A stretch of DNA of 64,000 nt from Burkholderiales bacterium (GCA_016177875.1 JACOUL010000024.1:1-64000), one strand, 5' to 3'. Positions 1 to 7,780 are shown, numbered from the stretch's first letter. The notes: generated by a model not told the origin, from the sequence alone. Program-made: numbers and translations.

Positions 1-139
1 CTTCCCAAGGCAAAGGTCTTGCATCCTTGGCCGGTGGTGCGATTTGCCGCCAAATACTCAAGGCAAGAGCCCGGTGCGCGAATGGCGCACGCCGGGATCT
101 GTGCGGGGGGTATGCAGTAATGCGTATCTCTACCGCGAC
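1..139 (+). mobile_element. 3' end of a group II intron (domains V and VI), truncated by window edge
   Basis: Positions 66-102 fold as a domain V hairpin: an AGC triad at 68-70, a GC-rich stem closed by a short GAAT-type loop, and a two-base CG bulge before CCGGG on the 3' side. Positions 109-128 form a second, 7-bp stem (GGTATGC with GCGTATC) matching domain VI, followed by CTACCGCGAC near 130-139, which resembles the 3' end of bacterial class C introns. The reverse transcriptase/maturase and domains I-IV would lie to the left, outside the window. The fold and the terminal sequence are seen; assignment to class C is from memory of the family. It could be a full intron or a 3' fragment. Confidence 0.6.
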
Positions 140-169
140 ATAAACAAATTCCAATTTTTCTGCGGCGCA

Positions 170-184
170 GCATTACAATAATGC
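170..184. promoter_or_regulatory. short palindrome ahead of the ParA-like gene
   Basis: GCATTA-CAA-TAATGC is a perfect inverted repeat with 6-bp arms, 31 bases before the ATG at 216. It overlaps a TACAAT sequence that could act as a -10 element, so it may be an autoregulatory operator, but no clear -35 is seen. Confidence 0.3.
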
Positions 185-215
185 GGTCAGTTTTTTCGTC
201 AAAAGGATAGTCAGC

Positions 216-1010
216 ATGAAACGCGTCATCTTCAATCAAAAGGGCGGCGTCGGAAAATCGACCATCGCCGTGAATCTTGCCAGTATCGCCGCCTACAAGA
301 ATCGGAAAACCTTGTTGATCGATATGGACCCGCAGTGCAACAGCAGCCGCTACTTATTGGGCGACGCTGCGTTGGAGACGACGCCGACTATTTTGGAATT
401 CTTCAAAAGCTCGCTTGAATTCCAGTTTTATCCGAAACCCGAAAACACCTTTATTCACCCGACGCGCTTTGAAAATCTGGCCATCATGCCCTCGCATCCG
501 GAAATTTGTGAACTGCAATCCAAACTGGAATCGCGCCATAAGATTTACAAATTGCGCGACGCCTTGAAGACTCTGTCGCAGGAATACGATGAGATCATTA
601 TCGATACCCCGTCCAACTACAATTTCTTTACGCAATCCGCGCTGATTGCCGCCGACGTTTGCTTGATTCCTTTCGACTGCGACGACTTCGCGCGTCAAGC
701 GCTCTATACCTTGATGAACAATGTCGGCGAAGTGAAGGCCGATCACAATCCTTCGCTGCAAATCGAAGGCATCATCGTCAATCAATTCCAGCCGCGCTCC
801 AAATTGCCGCAGCGCTTGGTCGATGAATTGCTGGAAGAGGGATTGCCGGTGTTGGAGACGAAGCTATCGAGCTCGGTCAAGATTCGCGAATCGCATGAAT
901 TGAATCTCCCCATGATTCATATGGATGCGCGTCATAAATTGAGCCAGGAATTCGTTGCCTTATTCGATGAGCTGGAGAATGCGGTAGGCAAGCAAAAGCG
1001 TGCGGCATAA
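216..1010 (+). CDS. ParA/MinD-family ATPase, solitary
   Basis: 264-residue P-loop ATPase of the ParA/Soj class. The deviant Walker A motif KGGVGKST is at residues 9-16 with the signature lysine near its start, the Walker A' motif DMDPQ at 36-40, and a Walker B-type IIIDTPS near 127. Such proteins dimerise on ATP and bind DNA or membranes to position cargo such as plasmids, chromosomes or chemosensory clusters. No ParB, MinC or MinE partner is adjacent: the downstream neighbour is a convergent hemerythrin and the upstream neighbour is an intron end. The ATG at 216 follows AAAGGATAG at acceptable spacing. The gene may be an orphan chromosomal ParA or a relic of an integrated element; its cargo cannot be told from sequence. 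Confidence 0.85.
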   Translation: MKRVIFNQKGGVGKSTIAVNLASIAAYKNRKTLLIDMDPQCNSSRYLLGDAALETTPTILEFFKSSLEFQFYPKPENTFIHPTRFENLAIMPSHPEICELQSKLESRHKIYKLRDALKTLSQEYDEIIIDTPSNYNFFTQSALIAADVCLIPFDCDDFARQALYTLMNNVGEVKADHNPSLQIEGIIVNQFQPRSKLPQRLVDELLEEGLPVLETKLSSSVKIRESHELNLPMIHMDARHKLSQEFVALFDELENAVGKQKRAA

Positions 1011-1017
1011 ATAAAAA

Positions 1018-1047
1018 AGCCCCCAGGCCAATGTCTGCCTGGGGGCT
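1018..1047. terminator. bidirectional rho-independent terminator
   Basis: A perfect 11-bp stem, AGCCCCCAGGC with GCCTGGGGGCT, closes an 8-base loop. A-rich sequence on the left and TTT on the right give a U-tract in both directions, fitting its place between the convergent ParA-like and hemerythrin genes. Confidence 0.9.
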
Positions 1048-1074
1048 TTGATGATGCACGGTATCGCGTAAGAG

Positions 1075-1479
1075 TTAGGCAGCCGCTTTCAAGAGGGCTT
1101 CCGCCAAAAGCCTGTCCGACTTCATGATGTGATTCACCAGCCAGTCGCGAAGAAAGCTAGAAACCTGCACCGTTAGCATCGAGCTGCCGTTGTTGAATTT
1201 GTCTTTCAAGGCTTGCACTTCTTTAATCAATTTGTCGTGTTCCTGCTTGTGCAGCGGGTAACCGCGATAATTAATGCGCTGCATGTGATCTTCCTCCCGC
1301 TTGAAATGCGCCTTTGTATAGTGAATCAATTGATCGAGCGTTTTTCCTAGAATATCTTTTCCATGTCCTTGAGACATGGCGTCATGAAGCTCGTTGACGA
1401 GTTTGATCAGTGCTCGATGATCGTCATCGATGAATTTGTTGCCGACACTAAGGTCGTCGTTCCAGCTAAAACAAGGCAT
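1075..1479 (-). CDS. bacteriohemerythrin (paralogue 1)
   Basis: 134-residue single-domain hemerythrin that would carry a non-heme di-iron centre for reversible O2 binding, in the cytoplasm. The full set of seven expected ligands is present: His21, His58, Glu62, His77, His81, His117 and Asp122, in the usual HxxxE, HxxxH and HxxxxD arrangement. The ATG is preceded by GAAGGAG. A perfect FNR-type box (TTGAT-N4-ATCAA) lies at 1580-1593, 100 bases upstream of the start, suggesting induction when oxygen falls or NO is present. A close paralogue with ligands at identical positions sits at 7227-7634. Possible roles are O2 delivery or buffering, or NO scavenging; the sequence does not choose between them. 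Confidence 0.93.
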   Translation of the reverse strand: MPCFSWNDDLSVGNKFIDDDHRALIKLVNELHDAMSQGHGKDILGKTLDQLIHYTKAHFKREEDHMQRINYRGYPLHKQEHDKLIKEVQALKDKFNNGSSMLTVQVSSFLRDWLVNHIMKSDRLLAEALLKAAA

Positions 1480-1579
1480 TTGGTTACTCCTTCATTATTT
1501 TTGTTAACAAGAACATCCCCATACACCAACAGTTACTCAACTTCGCCACAATCTTGCCCAGCGCAACCCGGAGATGTAA

Positions 1580-1593
1580 TTGATTCGAATCAA
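1580..1593. promoter_or_regulatory. FNR/Anr/Dnr-type binding site for bacteriohemerythrin 1
   Basis: TTGATTCGAATCAA is a perfect 14-bp palindrome that matches the FNR-family consensus TTGAT-N4-ATCAA at all ten defined positions. It lies in the 151-base gap ahead of the hemerythrin gene, while the neighbouring hydrolase gene ends downstream of it, so hemerythrin is the only adjacent target. Confidence 0.7.
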
Positions 1594-1630
1594 GAAACGC
1601 TGTTCACTCTGGATTGCTGCGTCGCATTAA

Positions 1631-2527
1631 TTAATTCGACGCAGGCCGCCGATAGCGATGGAGAAAGCGGATGACTTCTTTCCGAGCTTGTTCATTAACG
1701 GAAGTGCTGTGGTTTTCCCGATGATCGATCGGGATGTTGAAGAATTTTCTTCCCGCCCGCTTCATGAGCCGCACGAATGAACTTTGGCCAGTAAGCTCCA
1801 GATGTTTGGCATTGGCACGCCCCATCATCCTGTCTCCGCAATTGCCTTGTAAATCTTGGGTCGGGAACCACGGATCGCCATCGACGGCGATGGTCAGCAG
1901 CGGCGTTTCAGGCGGCAATTGGATGCCGTGCAGAGGAGGGTAGGTCAAATGCGTGCATGTCCATGAAGTCGCAATCACACCGCTGAAGCCATGCAACGAC
2001 GTGCGCACGACCGCAATTGCGCCTTCGCTGTAACCCATGAGGAAAAGGTTTTTTCCATCGAACCATGGTTGCTGCCGAATTTGCCTGCTGGCGTAATCAA
2101 TTTCTGCCAGGCGCATTTCATGGACCGGCAGATAGGAACTATTATGATAATTATCGATGCGATCGCAGCTTCTTGCGATACGTCGTGGCCTTGCAAGGCT
2201 GTCCGGCATGATCACCAAAAATCCTAGCGATGCCAAGACATTGGCCCAATTGCGATGTTCTTCCGAATCAAATCCCCAGCACCCATGCATGAAAAGAACG
2301 GCCGGATAACTCGCGTCCTTTGGAATATTGTCAAGGGCCGCAGCCTCTGTGGTGTAGGGTAAGTAAACGCGCGCGTGTTCCCAGCTGGCAGCGACCCCGC
2401 GCCGGGTTATCTCAGGTGAGCTTGCGGCAAACGGCATGGCGATGATGGTCGACGGCAGTTCGACATGATTGCTACATGCGCACACTATTGCCAAGCAGCT
2501 TAGACACGCGGAAAAAAGTTTCCTCAT
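1631..2527 (-). CDS. exported alpha/beta hydrolase, dienelactone-hydrolase-like
   Basis: 298 residues with a hydrophobic N-terminal segment ending in VCACSN, a possible lipobox (acylated Cys about residue 19), so probably a lipoprotein or exported enzyme. The body has alpha/beta-hydrolase features: a beta-strand/oxyanion segment VLFMHGCWGF, the nucleophile elbow GYSEG (Ser nucleophile), and a late acidic segment AVDGDPW with a His in IDHREN near the C-terminus. These fit a Ser-Asp-His esterase or dienelactone-hydrolase-like enzyme; the substrate is unknown. The start is well supported by AGGAGG just before the ATG. It stands alone between a hemerythrin and a glycine-zipper lipoprotein. Confidence 0.75.
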   Translation of the reverse strand: MRKLFSACLSCLAIVCACSNHVELPSTIIAMPFAASSPEITRRGVAASWEHARVYLPYTTEAAALDNIPKDASYPAVLFMHGCWGFDSEEHRNWANVLASLGFLVIMPDSLARPRRIARSCDRIDNYHNSSYLPVHEMRLAEIDYASRQIRQQPWFDGKNLFLMGYSEGAIAVVRTSLHGFSGVIATSWTCTHLTYPPLHGIQLPPETPLLTIAVDGDPWFPTQDLQGNCGDRMMGRANAKHLELTGQSSFVRLMKRAGRKFFNIPIDHRENHSTSVNEQARKEVIRFLHRYRRPASN

Positions 2528-2607
2528 GTCCTTTCCTCCTGCGTAGGGTATTCATCAATGATATTCCAACCAGGAAAAAAGCGGATGATCCAGCTCTAGG
2601 ATCGTTT

Positions 2608-3090
2608 TTAGAAACGATACGCAATATTGTTTTCAATGCGCACGCGGTCGCCGACGTTTAATCCATACACGCTGTCTTGCGTAAGCGTTTGATACATGCC
2701 GTTGTCGAGCCGCACGCCGATCTGATATTGCGTGCGCGAAGCGTTATTGCGGCGCTCCATCTGGTCGCCGATGATGGCGCCGCTCACCGCACCGACAACA
2801 GTCGCCGCGGTACGGCCTTGACCGCCGCCGACTTGCGTGCCGAGTAATCCGCCGATCAGTCCGCCTAGAATGCTGCCTCCGCCGCTGGTCGAATTCGATT
2901 GTGCAAGCTGAATCGAATCCACGGTGCCATAGGCGGCGTAATACGGCTGCTGGCTTGTCGAGTAGGGATAATTTGCTGTGGGATAAGCTTGGTTGGGATA
3001 AACGTTGCTTGAATATCCAGGGCCTGCGCAACCGCTGAGTTGGATGCTGGCGACGATGCCCATCATTGCCGGGATAAGAAATTTTTTCAT
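2608..3090 (-). CDS. glycine-zipper 2TM lipoprotein (17 kDa antigen / SlyB type)
   Basis: 160-residue outer-membrane lipoprotein. A signal peptide ends at the lipobox LSGC with Cys21. Residues about 75-110 form a glycine-zipper membrane-spanning hairpin (repeated GGxxGG and GAxxG patterns around GGLIGGLLGTQVGGG), followed by a short beta-rich tail that ends in RIENNIAYRF, typical of the SlyB/PcP/17 kDa antigen family. Such proteins sit in the outer membrane and support envelope integrity. A second glycine-zipper protein (3330-3851) is divergently transcribed from the same 239-base intergenic region, and the GLLG-NQVGGG core is shared, so the two are probably diverged copies. Confidence 0.85.
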   Translation of the reverse strand: MKKFLIPAMMGIVASIQLSGCAGPGYSSNVYPNQAYPTANYPYSTSQQPYYAAYGTVDSIQLAQSNSTSGGGSILGGLIGGLLGTQVGGGQGRTAATVVGAVSGAIIGDQMERRNNASRTQYQIGVRLDNGMYQTLTQDSVYGLNVGDRVRIENNIAYRF

Positions 3091-3329
3091 GATAGCCCTC
3101 GAGAATGCGTGCTTTCATTAAACGTGATCGACGGTGCCCTTGCTAGAGGAAATTCCGTAACGAGTGAAACAATTTGTGTCAATGAAAAACCGCTGCGCAA
3201 GCATATTGGCGTTTGTGTATCTTGGGCGGTTTTACAAATGCTTACTTGTGATACAGGTTCACCGCTATCCGTGCCGGTTCCGGATACGTAAGATGACTTT
3301 CATCGTCAGTCACCTGTTAGGAGCAGAAA

Positions 3330-3851
3330 ATGGAAGTCACGCAAAACACCAATCGTCTTCACCCCTTAGTCGCAGGCGCGGCCGTTTCCGTAATCTTGAC
3401 GAGCGTGCTTGGCGCGGCCGCGATTGCCGGTTTGCTTCCCAACTCGCATGGCACCACATCGTCGGCAACCGTTGCTGCAACGCCGATGGCTGCGCCATTG
3501 GCAGTTGCGTCGGCCGCTGCCGCACAAGTGACGGAACCGGCGCCTGCACCGAAAACGAAGCTTGTGGAAAAAACACGCGTGGTATATCGCACCGTGCATC
3601 ATCATCATACTCAGGCTCAACCGGTGCAGACAGCATCGAACGCCCAGTCCTATTCACAACCCATGCCGCAACCGGCAGTGCAAGCTACGGCACAGCAGAA
3701 CAGCGCCATCGGCATGGCGACCGGCGCAGTGATAGGCGGATTACTCGGCAATCAAGTTGGTGGAGGAAACGGCCGTACACTGGCCACGGTGGCCGGCGCG
3801 GTGGGCGGCGGCTATCTCGGCAATGAGATGGGAAAGAAGTACGGCTACTAA
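3330..3851 (+). CDS. glycine-zipper 2TM domain envelope protein
   Basis: 173 residues. An N-terminal transmembrane or uncleaved signal segment (about 14-40, Ala/Val-rich) is followed by a Pro/Gln-rich linker with a run of His residues (VHHHHTQ), then a C-terminal glycine-zipper hairpin (GAVIGGLLGNQVGGGNGRT and GAVGGGYLGNEMG). The zipper is the outer-membrane lipoprotein 2TM type, but there is no lipobox, so the protein is probably anchored in the inner membrane with the zipper reaching into the envelope. GGAG precedes the ATG at 3330. It is divergent from the similar lipoprotein at 2608-3090. A long inverted repeat begins five bases after the stop codon. Confidence 0.8.
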   Translation: MEVTQNTNRLHPLVAGAAVSVILTSVLGAAAIAGLLPNSHGTTSSATVAATPMAAPLAVASAAAAQVTEPAPAPKTKLVEKTRVVYRTVHHHHTQAQPVQTASNAQSYSQPMPQPAVQATAQQNSAIGMATGAVIGGLLGNQVGGGNGRTLATVAGAVGGGYLGNEMGKKYGY

Positions 3852-3855
3852 ATTG

Positions 3856-3958
3856 AGAGCGCCTAACAAAATGCCGCTTGCGGCGTTGCGCCTCCTTGCC
3901 GTACGTTTGTACTGTCTTCGTCGACGCGCCTTGCCATCGACATTTCGTTAGGCGCTCT
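3856..3958. repeat. 103-nt imperfect inverted repeat with attC-like ends
   Basis: The arms 3856-3873 and 3941-3958 match at 17 of 18 positions. Within them, GCCTAAC (3861-3867) and GTTAGGC (3947-3953) fit the integron attC consensus 7-mers RYYYAAC and GTTRRRY. The 67-base interior is partly self-complementary and has an apical GTAC-GTTT-GTAC hairpin (3901-3912). It fills the gap between two convergent genes, beginning just after one stop codon and ending in the other. It may be a bidirectional terminator, a dispersed intergenic repeat or an attC-like site; there is no integrase gene in view. Confidence 0.6.
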
Positions 3959-4848
3959 TAGACTTTCGGTCCTTTATTTTCCAAATTGCGGACCAGCACC
4001 AAGGTTTCTCCATCGCAGACAAGTGTGCCGTCTGCGGTGGTGACCGTGCTCTTCAAGTTCACCAATTCTTTATCCGCACGCAGTCGAACGATTTCTACCG
4101 TGGCAGTCAAGGTTTGGCCTAGATAAGCCAGTTGAGGGAAGCGATTTTTTTGCTTCATCCATCCGGTGCCGCGTCCCGGCAGCTTCGTGCCGAGCAAGTC
4201 GGAAAACATACCCGATAACAAGGGGCCGGGAATTAAACAACGATCAAAGCCTTGCGCACGCGCGATGTCGGCACTTCGAAATAAGGGATTTTTATCGCCG
4301 GTCAGATCGGCATATTCTTCCAAGTCGGCTTCGGTGAAGGTGCGTGTGCTCGACGCGCGCATGCCGACTGTCAAGCCGTAGAGTTCCGCATCCGATGCTT
4401 CTTCGACGGCGGCACGCCAAGGGCCGATGCCGGCACGTACGCCGTTCGGGCACACACGACTCGCCCCTTGGCAAGTCACGAGGGGCTGATCCGCTTGTCC
4501 GGGTTTCGTGATAATGGTGGCGACATCTAAACTATGATCGGGATGAATGTCTTTGACTTCGAGCGTGACAGTCACTTCATCGCCGACATAAGTCGGATTC
4601 GGGAACATCAGTTCTTGTTCGAGTTGCACGACGCTGGGGCCGAATGCTTCGCTCAGCCCTTTGCATATCGTGCTGTACAACATCATGCCGTGAGCGACCG
4701 TCGCACCGAAATGGCTGGTCTTTGCGAATACGGGATCGCAATGGATGGGGTTGTCGTCGCCGGATAAGGCGGCGAAGCGATTAAAATCGCCTTGCGTAAA
4801 GATGCGCTTGAATTGATGTGTAAAGCCGACGGAAGAATTAGTTGCCAT
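3958..4848 (-). CDS. MaoC-family tandem hot-dog hydratase
   Basis: 296 residues made of two hot-dog domains. The N-terminal half carries the hydratase-2 motif (GDDNPIHCDP followed by FGATVAHGMM), expected to place Asp and His for (R)-specific hydration of 2-enoyl-CoA. The C-terminal half repeats the pattern in degenerate form (GDKNPLFRS, then CLIPGPLLSG), lacking the His, as is usual in two-domain enzymes with one active site. Substrate is probably an enoyl-CoA. The ATG at 4848 is chosen because conserved sequence starts there and it overlaps the end of the upstream acyl-CoA ligase gene by 11 bases, indicating translational coupling in one operon (enoyl-CoA hydratase, ligase, MaoC). Confidence 0.85.
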   Translation of the reverse strand: MATNSSVGFTHQFKRIFTQGDFNRFAALSGDDNPIHCDPVFAKTSHFGATVAHGMMLYSTICKGLSEAFGPSVVQLEQELMFPNPTYVGDEVTVTLEVKDIHPDHSLDVATIITKPGQADQPLVTCQGASRVCPNGVRAGIGPWRAAVEEASDAELYGLTVGMRASSTRTFTEADLEEYADLTGDKNPLFRSADIARAQGFDRCLIPGPLLSGMFSDLLGTKLPGRGTGWMKQKNRFPQLAYLGQTLTATVEIVRLRADKELVNLKSTVTTADGTLVCDGETLVLVRNLENKGPKV

Positions 4849-6358
4849 ATATTTTTCGTAGCTGAGGTTTTTCGACTTTGCCGGAAGCGTTACGCGGCAG
4901 CGCTTCGACAAATACGACATGCTTAGGCACCTTGTAAGCGGCAAGCTGATTACGGCAATGCTGCGTAATGTCGCCGACGCTCAATGATGTGCCCGGAGCA
5001 AGCGCGATGATGGCTTTGCCGACTTCTCCCCATTTATCATCCGATACGCCGATGACGGCGGCTTCCTTGATGCCTGCCAGCTGGTAAAGCACATTTTCCA
5101 CTTCAGCCGGATAAACGTTTTCACCGCCGGAAATAAACATATCCTTGGATCGGTCGACGATGTAATAGTCGCCGTCGTCATCGAAATAAGCGATGTCGCC
5201 GGTGTAAAGCCAGCCGTCGACGATCGCTTTCGCCGTGGCTTCCGGCATGCGCCAATAGCCAGGCGTTACGCCTGGTCCGCGGATCAGCAATTCGCCGCGC
5301 TCCTTGACTTTGCAGTCGCGGCCTTTGCTGTCGACCACGCGTGTTTCGACTAAACGCACGGGCTTACCGACCGAGCCGACTTTTTTTACCGAGGTTTCGT
5401 CGTCCGTCAGAAATACCGTCGGGCCGGTTTCCGTCATGCCGAAGCCGCAGCGTATCGTCAACCCTTTTTTTCCATATTCTTGCAGCAGGCTATGAGGGAT
5501 AGGCGCGCCGCCGGCGGCCGGCATGCGAATGTTTTTGAACTGGTAATCTTTGAATTTCGGATGTTGGGAAATAAATTGGTAAATCGCCGGCACAAAGAGG
5601 AAAGTGGTGATTTTGCTGTTCAAGAGTTCGATGGCGCGATCGACATCGAATTGCCGCATCAAATACACCGTACCGCCGCAAAACAGCACCGGGTTGGTAA
5701 ATAGATTCAAGCCGCCGGTATGGAAGAAGGGCAGGACGGCAAGCGTAGTGTCTTGCTGGTTAATGCCGCCGTGGAGCATGGAATTGACGGCATTGATCAC
5801 CACCATGCCATAGGTTTGCAGCACGCCTTTGGGTTTGCCCGTTGTGCCGGAGGTGTACAGCAGATGCCATGTTTCATCCGTGCCCCAATTCGGCATAGGA
5901 ATGCGTCGACCGGAAGATTGACTCAAGCACGCTTCGTATTCAGGCACATTGTCGGCAGCGGTCTCGCCGAGGATCATGCCATACCGCAGTAGTGCCGATT
6001 GCAACAGCGCTTTGCCTTGTTCACTCAAATCTTTGCCGAAGATAAGTCCTGAAGGTTCGGAGTCCGCCAGGATAGCCTCGAGTTCCGCCACCGATAAGCG
6101 CCAATTTAGGCAAACCAGAATGGCGCCGATCTTGGCGCAGCCGTAAAGCATTTCGAGATATTCGCTGGAATTATGCGCAAGCACGGCGACCCGGTCGCCT
6201 TTTTTGATTTGCCATTGATCGCGCAAGAACTCCGCAAAGCGCGAAGCGCGCGTATCGAATTCAAGGTAGCTCAGCTCTTTTCCGGTTTCGACGTCCACCA
6301 ATGCAACTTTATCCGGATGGTGGTCCGCACCTTTGCTCAACCAATCAATGATGAACAT
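4838..6358 (-). CDS. acyl-CoA synthetase (AMP-binding, fatty-acid--CoA ligase type)
   Basis: 506-residue ANL-superfamily ligase that would activate a carboxylic acid to acyl-AMP and then acyl-CoA. Visible motifs are the P-loop YTSGTTGKPKG (about residue 170), the adenine-binding GFGMTETGP (about 310), the hinge segment YTGDIAYFDDDG...VDRSKDM and GGENVYPAEVE, and the C-terminal catalytic lysine in PRNASGKVEK. Length is typical for a medium- or long-chain fatty acid or aryl acid ligase. It is 12 bases downstream of the enoyl-CoA hydratase gene and overlaps the MaoC gene, so the three act together in acyl-CoA catabolism. Chain-length specificity cannot be read from sequence. Confidence 0.92.
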   Translation of the reverse strand: MFIIDWLSKGADHHPDKVALVDVETGKELSYLEFDTRASRFAEFLRDQWQIKKGDRVAVLAHNSSEYLEMLYGCAKIGAILVCLNWRLSVAELEAILADSEPSGLIFGKDLSEQGKALLQSALLRYGMILGETAADNVPEYEACLSQSSGRRIPMPNWGTDETWHLLYTSGTTGKPKGVLQTYGMVVINAVNSMLHGGINQQDTTLAVLPFFHTGGLNLFTNPVLFCGGTVYLMRQFDVDRAIELLNSKITTFLFVPAIYQFISQHPKFKDYQFKNIRMPAAGGAPIPHSLLQEYGKKGLTIRCGFGMTETGPTVFLTDDETSVKKVGSVGKPVRLVETRVVDSKGRDCKVKERGELLIRGPGVTPGYWRMPEATAKAIVDGWLYTGDIAYFDDDGDYYIVDRSKDMFISGGENVYPAEVENVLYQLAGIKEAAVIGVSDDKWGEVGKAIIALAPGTSLSVGDITQHCRNQLAAYKVPKHVVFVEALPRNASGKVEKPQLRKIYGN

Positions 6359-6370
6359 GAGTGTCTCTTC

Positions 6371-7159
6371 TTATTGTAAATTTTCAGGCGGATAATCTTT
6401 ATAGGTTTGCAAGAAGCGGAGAATGCCCTTCTGCGCATCGTCGCGCGTGATCAGCTCGACGAATTTTTCGCGTTCCAGCTCTAGATCTGCGGCGATTTGC
6501 GCGCGTTCGCGCCACAGCAGCTGCTTGCTGGTGCGCATCGTGCCGGCAGGGTAAGCCGCAATTTTGCGGGCGACTTGTTGCGCCTCGTCGCGCAACTTAT
6601 CCTGTTCGATTATTGCGTTGGCGACGCCCCAGTCCACCGCTTGCTGCGCGCTGAATGATTTATTCAATAACAGGCATTCTGCAGTGCGGCGCGCGCCCGC
6701 GATGCGCGGGAGTAAAACGCCCCAACCGCCATCGGGTGAAAATCCGGCGCTCGGATAATGCGCCTTGAATACCACTTGGGGCGATACCAAAACGAGATCG
6801 GAGGCAAGCACAAAACCCATCGAGCCGCCGGTCACCACGCCATGCACTGCGGTGACGATCGGTTGCGGCGTATCGATCATGGCCAACATCATTTGATTGA
6901 GTTTGCCGACGATGTCTAATGCGTAGTCGCGAATATCGGGAAAGTGCCGATTGAAGCTATGCATATCGCCGCCGATCGAAAAGGCGGCGCTGGCCGACTG
7001 CAATACGACGGCATGCACATTCGGCTCACTTGGCAGGCGTGAAAAAACAGCGATGAGTTCAGAGAGTAAATCGGGTATCAGCGCGTTTTGTGCGGCGATC
7101 CGATTGAGAGTAACGATCAGGACTTGTTCGGTAAGTTCGGTCTGAATGTGGCGGTTCAC
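6371..7159 (-). CDS. enoyl-CoA hydratase/isomerase family protein
   Basis: 262-residue crotonase-fold enzyme. The N-terminal half contains the oxyanion-hole elements SAAFSIGGDMHSF (about 60-70) and the HGVVTGGSMGFVLASDLVL segment (about 105-122) that contains the second oxyanion backbone position. In classical hydratases the catalytic Glu residues lie in this region and in the following helix; here the helix reads FSPDGGWGVLLPRIAG, with Asp rather than Glu at the usual site, so the reaction may be isomerisation or another crotonase chemistry. First gene of the operon running to the acyl-CoA ligase and MaoC genes. Confidence 0.88.
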   Translation of the reverse strand: MNRHIQTELTEQVLIVTLNRIAAQNALIPDLLSELIAVFSRLPSEPNVHAVVLQSASAAFSIGGDMHSFNRHFPDIRDYALDIVGKLNQMMLAMIDTPQPIVTAVHGVVTGGSMGFVLASDLVLVSPQVVFKAHYPSAGFSPDGGWGVLLPRIAGARRTAECLLLNKSFSAQQAVDWGVANAIIEQDKLRDEAQQVARKIAAYPAGTMRTSKQLLWRERAQIAADLELEREKFVELITRDDAQKGILRFLQTYKDYPPENLQ

Positions 7160-7226
7160 GGGCTGCTCGGTAAAGTTAACTTATGGCGAAATAATAACCG
7201 ATACCTTCACCCGCTATAGAAACGCG

Positions 7227-7634
7227 CTAAGCCACCTCTCGTTGCGCGAGCGCTTTGGCGAATTCCTTATCCAAGATGGCAATGTGGTTAACCAGCCAGT
7301 CACGCAAAAATAAAGTTACTTGCACGGCGAGCGTAACTGTTCCGGCGTTGAATTTATTTTCCAGCACCAAGATCTGTTCCAGCAAGTAATCGTGTTCGTG
7401 TTTGTGGAGCTCGTAATCGGCGTAACCGATCAGCTGCATTTCCGCTTCTTCTCGCTTGAAATGGGCACGGGTGAATTGAATCAACTCGTCGAAGGCCTTA
7501 AGGATGAGGTCGCGGCCTTCATCCCGTATTAACTCGTCATGCAGGACATTAACGTAGTCGAGCAAGGCTTGATGATCGCGGTCGAGAAAGGGATGGTCGA
7601 CGCTGAGGCTTTTATTCCAAGTAATGCATGGCAT
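7227..7634 (-). CDS. bacteriohemerythrin (paralogue 2)
   Basis: 135-residue single-domain hemerythrin, closely similar to the protein at 1075-1479. All seven di-iron ligands are kept at the same positions: His21, His58, Glu62, His77, His81, His117 and Asp122. It begins MPCITWN like its paralogue (MPCFSWN). AAGGAGACGACC precedes the ATG. An FNR-like box, TTGAT-TTGG-GTCAA, is found at 7720-7733, 85 bases ahead of the start, one substitution away from the perfect box in front of paralogue 1. The parallel arrangement suggests shared control by an oxygen- or NO-sensing FNR-family regulator and a role under low oxygen or nitrosative stress. Confidence 0.93.
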   Translation of the reverse strand: MPCITWNKSLSVDHPFLDRDHQALLDYVNVLHDELIRDEGRDLILKAFDELIQFTRAHFKREEAEMQLIGYADYELHKHEHDYLLEQILVLENKFNAGTVTLAVQVTLFLRDWLVNHIAILDKEFAKALAQREVA

Positions 7635-7719
7635 GGTCGTCTCCTTTTATCATTATCGGAAAATAGGGGGGGGCAATCGCGAAATATTCCTACTTCAGCA
7701 GGCTGAACAGGAATAGCGG

Positions 7720-7733
7720 TTGATTTGGGTCAA
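7720..7733. promoter_or_regulatory. FNR/Dnr-like binding site for bacteriohemerythrin 2
   Basis: TTGATTTGGGTCAA matches TTGAT-N4-ATCAA with one change (G for A in the second half-site). It lies between the divergent hemerythrin (start 7634) and TetR (start 7817) genes. Its similar distance from the hemerythrin start as in paralogue 1 makes hemerythrin the likelier target. Confidence 0.55.
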
Positions 7734-7780
7734 AATTCCAAAAATGATCGCGGATTTATCCGGCAAAAATACCAGCACCC

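Noticed and set aside
3164..3826. 220-codon plus-strand frame covering the glycine-zipper gene
   Set aside because: Overlaps the better-supported frame 3330-3851 that has a ribosome-binding site and a recognisable domain.
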